A stretch of 64,000 nucleotides of DNA from Actinomyces faecalis (GTDB lineage: Bacteria > Actinomycetota > Actinomycetes > Actinomycetales > Actinomycetaceae), in assembly GCF_013184985.2 (NCBI RefSeq), contig NZ_CP063418.1:682001-746000 (forward strand), written 5' to 3'. Below are positions 60,095 to 64,000 of this stretch, in pieces. The notes beneath the pieces were generated by a model. That model did not search any database. It had not been told where the DNA came from and was given only the letters and a program-made list of their open reading frames with translations. Each line of letters opens with the position of its first letter. Within the stretch, counting starts at the first letter, position 1. A program made the translations under genes and the position numbers.

Positions 60095-61579
60095 ATGGGT
60101 ATCTACGACAAGATCATTGCGTCCCTGATGGGGCAGTCCGAGGCGGCACTGAGCACCGGTGGGCCGGGCTTGGGCCAGGCGGGCACGTGGCCGAGGATGG
60201 AGCCCCAGCGCGGCACGTCTCGCCAGGTGTGCGGGCTGTGGCCGATGGTTGTGGGCGGGTCCGCCCCCATGATCGGTGTCCCGCTGGGCAGGGTGCTGTC
60301 GGGGGCGGGGATGCTGTGCGCCGACCACGTCTCCTGGTTTGAGCGGGGCCTTATCTCTGCCCCCTCAGCGATGGTGCTGGGGCTCAACGGCCTGGGCAAG
60401 TCCTCACTGACACGGCGGATTGTCACAGGCCACGCCTACATGGGGATCCACTCGATGGTCCTGGGCGACATCAAGCCCGACTACGTCGACCTGGTCGGTG
60501 CCCTGGGTGGGCAGGTGATCGCGATCGGTCACGGCGCCGCGGGGATCAACCCGCTGGACGCGGGCAACGTCGATGAGGCAGCCCGGCTCCTGGCAGGGCA
60601 CCCGGCCCAGCGTGACGCACTCCTGGCGGCGGCGCACGAGCGCAAGAAGAACATGATTCTGTCGCTGCTGCAGATCATCCGGCGCCAGCCACCGACGAAC
60701 AGGGAGGAGATCGTCGTCGATGAGGCGGTCTGCCTGCTGGAGGAGGCCGGCGGCACGCCCGTGCTGGCTGACCTGCTCGGCATCATCCGCCAGGCGCCGG
60801 ATCGGCTGCGGGTGGCGGCGCTGGACCGAGGCGACCTGGAGCGCTACCGAGCAGTGACGGAGGAGCTGGAGGTGTCCCTGACCGCGTTGCTGTCGGGGCG
60901 TTTTGGGGGAATCTTTGCGGCAGCAACGACGACGCCGATGATGATGGACCGCAGCGTGGTGTTCGACGTGTCCTCCCTGATCCATGAGCACTCCGACCTG
61001 CAGGCAGCAGTGCTCCTGGCCTGCTGGAGCTACGGGTTCGCGACGGTCGAGATCGCTCAGAGCCTGGCGGACGCGGGCGTGGCCCCGCGTCGGCGCTACA
61101 ACCTGGTGATGGATGAGCTGTGGCGCATCCTGGAGGCGTCCTCGGGCATGGTCGACCGGATCGACTCGCTGACCCGACTCAACCGCACGATCGGGATCGG
61201 GCAGATGATGATCACCCACTCCATGTCTGACCTGGATCAGCTCGCCAGCGAGGAAGACCGCATTAAAGCCAGAGGCTTCGTCGAGCGCTCGAAGATGCTG
61301 TTCCTGGGTGGTCTGCCTGCCCGTGAGATGGGCCTGCTGCGCGGGGTGTTCCCGTTCTCTCAGGCTGAGGCGGACGTGCTCGGCTCCTGGGCGGCGCCAG
61401 GTTCGTACGACCCGTTCACCCAGTCGGCGGGTCGCCCTGCTGGCATGGGCCGGTTCATGCTGAAGACCTCGGGCGCGCCGGGTATCCCGTTCAGCGTCGA
61501 GTTTGCTCCAGGCGAGCAGACGCTGTCTGACACCAACAAGCGCTGGGCCAACAAACACTCACAGTCGGTGGCGTCGTGA
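60095..61579 (+). CDS. VirB4-like T4SS ATPase
   Basis: 494 residues from the ATG at 60095 (ATG 60086 is an alternative). Walker A is LGLNGLGKSSLTRRIVTGHA (about residue 93), Walker B RRYNLVMDELWRIL (about 337), and a downstream block TIGIGQMMITHSMSDLDQL with the VirB4 Gln/His features. MVLGDIKPDYVDLVGALGG and INPLDAG are typical of VirB4/TraC proteins. It energises the secretion channel. It overlaps the coupling-protein gene by GTGA. Confidence 0.88.
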   Translation: MGIYDKIIASLMGQSEAALSTGGPGLGQAGTWPRMEPQRGTSRQVCGLWPMVVGGSAPMIGVPLGRVLSGAGMLCADHVSWFERGLISAPSAMVLGLNGLGKSSLTRRIVTGHAYMGIHSMVLGDIKPDYVDLVGALGGQVIAIGHGAAGINPLDAGNVDEAARLLAGHPAQRDALLAAAHERKKNMILSLLQIIRRQPPTNREEIVVDEAVCLLEEAGGTPVLADLLGIIRQAPDRLRVAALDRGDLERYRAVTEELEVSLTALLSGRFGGIFAAATTTPMMMDRSVVFDVSSLIHEHSDLQAAVLLACWSYGFATVEIAQSLADAGVAPRRRYNLVMDELWRILEASSGMVDRIDSLTRLNRTIGIGQMMITHSMSDLDQLASEEDRIKARGFVERSKMLFLGGLPAREMGLLRGVFPFSQAEADVLGSWAAPGSYDPFTQSAGRPAGMGRFMLKTSGAPGIPFSVEFAPGEQTLSDTNKRWANKHSQSVAS

Positions 61580-63243
61580 GCGTGCGTGACGAGGTCGGCT
61601 CGTTCGAGCCAGGCACGCTGGCCGTGCTCGTCCTCATGGGTGCAGGCGGTGGCGCGGGTGCGGCGCTGGTGGCGGGGCTGCGAGTGTGGGCGTGGATCAC
61701 CGCCTCCGCGCTGCCGGCAGGAGTGGGACCGCTGCTGCGCGGGGTGGCTGGTGGCCAGGTGCCGCTGACCGCGGGTGTGTGGGCGTGCGTGGTCGCTGTA
61801 GCTCTCTGCGTACTGCTTGTGGTGGTTGTGGCACGGCGAGTGTTCAGTATGGGGCGTGGCACGCGTGCGGATAAGGCGGCCTCGCGCACCGGGCGAGCAG
61901 CCGATACGCGTGCACTGTCTACTAGGGCGGTCGCCCGTAAGGCCCGGCGCCTGGGCGTGCAGGGCGGCGGGATCGGGCTGCCGATCGGGCGGGCCGTGGC
62001 CGGGGGACGACCACTGTGGAGCTCGTTTGAGGACGTGTGCCTGATGATCGCGGGCCCCAGGACCGGAAAGACCACGAGCTGGGTGGTGCCCAGGATCTTT
62101 GCAGCGCACGGGGCGGTGGTGGCCACCTCGAACAAGCGTGACGTCGTCGACGTCACGCGCCAGCAGCGCTCCACCAGGGGGCGGGTGTGGGTCTTCGACC
62201 CGCAGGGCCTGGCCGACGAGCCCCAGACCTGGTGGTGGAACCCGTTGTCGTACGTCACTGACGCCGTGAAGGCCAGGGCGATGACGGAGGCCTTCGTGGA
62301 CGCCACCCGTGACCCCAAGGCCCAGTCCAACGCGTTCTTCGACTCAGCCTCACGCGACCTGGTGGCCGCCCTGCTGCTGGCAGCAGCACGAGGCAACCGG
62401 CCACTGGGAGAGCTGCACCGCTGGCTCAACGACCAGAGCGACGCCGAGCCGGTGCGCCTGCTGCGGCAGGCCGGCGAGGTCCGTACCGCCGAGACCCTGG
62501 AGGGGACGCAGGCCCTGGTACCGGAGACCAGGTCGGGCGTGTACGGGGGAGCGGCCACCATCATGAGCTTCCTGCTCAACGAGCAGGCGATGGCGTGGGT
62601 GACCCCCAGCCCGTGGGTCGAGGAGCTGCGCCAAGAGCGGTTCGTGGCGAGCACGGACACGCTCTACCTGCTCAGCCAGGAGGGACCGGGCAGCGCCTCC
62701 CCGATCGTGACGGCGCTGACTGTGGCGGTGACTGAGGCTGCCCTGGCCCACGCCAGGACCCAGCCCGGTGGCAGGTTGGCGTGCCCGATGCTTATCGAGC
62801 TGGACGAGGCCGCGAACGTGTGCCGGTGGCGCCAGCTACCGGATCTCTACTCGCACTTTGGGTCACGGGGGATCTGTGTGGACACGATTCTGCAGTCCTG
62901 GTCCCAGGGCGCCCAGGCCTGGGGTGAGGCGGGCATCCGCAAGCTCTGGTCCGCCTCGAACGTCGCCGTGTACGGGGGCGGGGTCAAGGAGAAGGCGTTC
63001 CTGGGCGAGCTCAGTGACCTCATCGGCACGCACTGGCAGGACTCTCGCCAGCGCTCCTACGGGCGGCAGGGCCGCAGCGTGAGCGTGTCGACGGCCTCGC
63101 AGCAGCGGCCCATCGCCTCGGTGGCGGACCTACAGGGGCTGCCTGCGGGGCGGGCGTGGGTGCTGGCGTCAGGGTCGACGGCGCTGCTGGCAGCCCTGGT
63201 GCCCTACTGGAAGAACCAGGACACAGACGGTAGGAGGGGCTGA
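61576..63243 (+). CDS. VirD4/TraG-type conjugative coupling protein
   Basis: 555 residues. Two N-terminal membrane segments (LAVLVLMGAGGGAGAALVAGL and VWACVVAVALCVLLVVVV), then Walker A at MIAGPRTGKTTSWVVPR (about residue 158), ATSNKRDVVDVTR, VWVFDPQGLADEPQTWWWNPL and Walker B MLIELDEAANVCRWRQLPDLYSH (about 400). These match TraG/VirD4 proteins that bring the relaxosome to the T4SS. The relaxase itself is not in the window. Confidence 0.93.
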   Translation: MSVRDEVGSFEPGTLAVLVLMGAGGGAGAALVAGLRVWAWITASALPAGVGPLLRGVAGGQVPLTAGVWACVVAVALCVLLVVVVARRVFSMGRGTRADKAASRTGRAADTRALSTRAVARKARRLGVQGGGIGLPIGRAVAGGRPLWSSFEDVCLMIAGPRTGKTTSWVVPRIFAAHGAVVATSNKRDVVDVTRQQRSTRGRVWVFDPQGLADEPQTWWWNPLSYVTDAVKARAMTEAFVDATRDPKAQSNAFFDSASRDLVAALLLAAARGNRPLGELHRWLNDQSDAEPVRLLRQAGEVRTAETLEGTQALVPETRSGVYGGAATIMSFLLNEQAMAWVTPSPWVEELRQERFVASTDTLYLLSQEGPGSASPIVTALTVAVTEAALAHARTQPGGRLACPMLIELDEAANVCRWRQLPDLYSHFGSRGICVDTILQSWSQGAQAWGEAGIRKLWSASNVAVYGGGVKEKAFLGELSDLIGTHWQDSRQRSYGRQGRSVSVSTASQQRPIASVADLQGLPAGRAWVLASGSTALLAALVPYWKNQDTDGRRG

Positions 63244-64000
63244 TGAGCCAGGAGCAGGTAGTCAGTGACCTGACCACAGAGGTCACGATCATGGTGCGGG
63301 CTGGAGCGCAGATGGGCCGGTACATGGCCGACGCCCGCCGCGAGGCACTACGACGAGCACAGGCGACGGACCTGGCCAAGGTCCGTGCCCTGCGTGAGGC
63401 GATGGAGCGTGAGCGGCGACTGGCCGAGCCGGTCGTGCGCCAGGCCAGCCAGGCCGGCTTCTGGGAGCAGGCCAGCCAGGAGGACGGCGCCTACGTGTAC
63501 GCCGTCGCCTGCCGCTTCGCCACGATCGACCCTGCCGCGGCCCTGGCGGCGCGCACGTGTGAGCGGGAGATGGCCGAGCGGTGGGGCGTGCAGGTCGCGG
63601 TGGGTGACTCGACCCGAGCACAGGCCCACCCGGTGGACTCCTCCGAGCTTGAGCCACGGAGGCTGGAGGCCGTCGTGCCTGCGTTACCGGGCGAGGTGCG
63701 GGACTGGGCAGGGGTTCTGGATGCTTCTGCCCAGGCGGACAGGGCAGAGGCGCGGGCTGTTGCGGCTGGTGACTCCAGCGTGCAGGCGGCGCGCGAGGAG
63801 GAGAGCAGTCGTGCGCAGTTGCGCCAGGTGCTTGAGGACTGGCCGCAGGTCGCGCGCGTGGAGGTGTCCACGACCCAGGCGTATGTGGAGGACACCGGTG
63901 AGGTCATCACGGTCGCGGACTTCACCGCAGTGGACGGTGAGGGGGCGCGTGTGGAGGGTGCCTCCAAGGCCCTCAATGATGCGGCGGATGAGTCCTGGGA
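63243..64000 (+). CDS. Helical protein of the transfer region, cut by right edge
   Basis: ATG at 63243 overlaps the coupling-protein stop (TGATG); the frame is open to the window edge (252 codons). It starts MSQEQVVSDLTTEVTIMVRA, followed by a charged helical stretch YMADARREALRRAQATDLAKVRALREAMERER and AYVYAVACRFATIDPAAALAARTCEREMAERWG. No enzymatic motif in the visible part. Proteins of this type, with long charged helices behind VirD4, occur in actinobacterial elements; role unknown. Confidence 0.6.
   Translation, partial: MSQEQVVSDLTTEVTIMVRAGAQMGRYMADARREALRRAQATDLAKVRALREAMERERRLAEPVVRQASQAGFWEQASQEDGAYVYAVACRFATIDPAAALAARTCEREMAERWGVQVAVGDSTRAQAHPVDSSELEPRRLEAVVPALPGEVRDWAGVLDASAQADRAEARAVAAGDSSVQAAREEESSRAQLRQVLEDWPQVARVEVSTTQAYVEDTGEVITVADFTAVDGEGARVEGASKALNDAADESW

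Overview
The window is high-GC DNA read as a chromosome segment of an Actinomyces-like actinobacterium. Supports are a GlgE-type alpha-glucan pathway, the conserved order nudC / uvrD2 / ThiF-like / PDZ-Lon-like protease / DUF2342 / PPA1309 / UPF0182 seen across Actinobacteria, a DtxR-type iron box, and LAxTG sorting signals. About 40 kb of core genome is followed, from the initiator tRNA-fMet gene at 40357-40430, by about 24 kb of an integrated conjugative element that continues past the right edge.

Core, left to right. (1) glgP, cut by the left edge. (2) A sulfatase, LacI regulator and MFS transporter cluster, with two copies of a palindromic operator at the transporter promoter. (3) A glycogen block on the minus strand: glgE, maltokinase (mak) and glgB, each overlapping the next by an ATGA, then trpS and glgX. 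A decayed fragment of a second glgB lies downstream of glgB. (4) etfBA, followed by an iron-box-controlled gene of uncertain function. (5) A divergent LacI regulator and GH36 alpha-galactosidase. (6) A GntR (YtrA-type) regulator with an ABC exporter, three overlapping genes. (7) mnmA and a cysteine desulfurase, which supply sulfur for tRNA thiolation. (8) nudC, uvrD2 and the conserved block ending in UPF0182, closed by a terminator.

Element, 40.39 kb to the right edge. A Cro/C1-type repressor reads antisense into the tRNA 3' end. It diverges from an excisionase-like gene, and both have near-consensus promoters that appear to give leaderless mRNAs. Next comes a roughly 2.8 kb minus-strand array of very small paralogous genes plus one acetyltransferase gene. 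Each is preceded by a 26-nt stem-loop of fixed geometry, and the genes are separated by a recurring palindrome. A plus-strand operon follows with two paralogous Cys-rich unknown proteins and a winged-helix protein whose coding region carries seven iteron-like half sites (a candidate replication origin). After that come a coiled-coil membrane protein, a VaFE-type cell-wall adhesin, a proline-rich LAHTG wall protein, a membrane protein with RCC1-like repeats, and type IV secretion genes (small membrane protein, single-pass protein, VirB6/TrbL-like protein, SCO6880-like protein, VirB4-like ATPase, VirD4-like coupling protein). No relaxase or integrase is visible; both are expected to the right of the window.

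The observation I rate highest is the small-gene array at 41.2-44.0 kb. Its leader hairpin keeps its shape while its stem bases change, which points to a conserved RNA element controlling an undescribed protein family.
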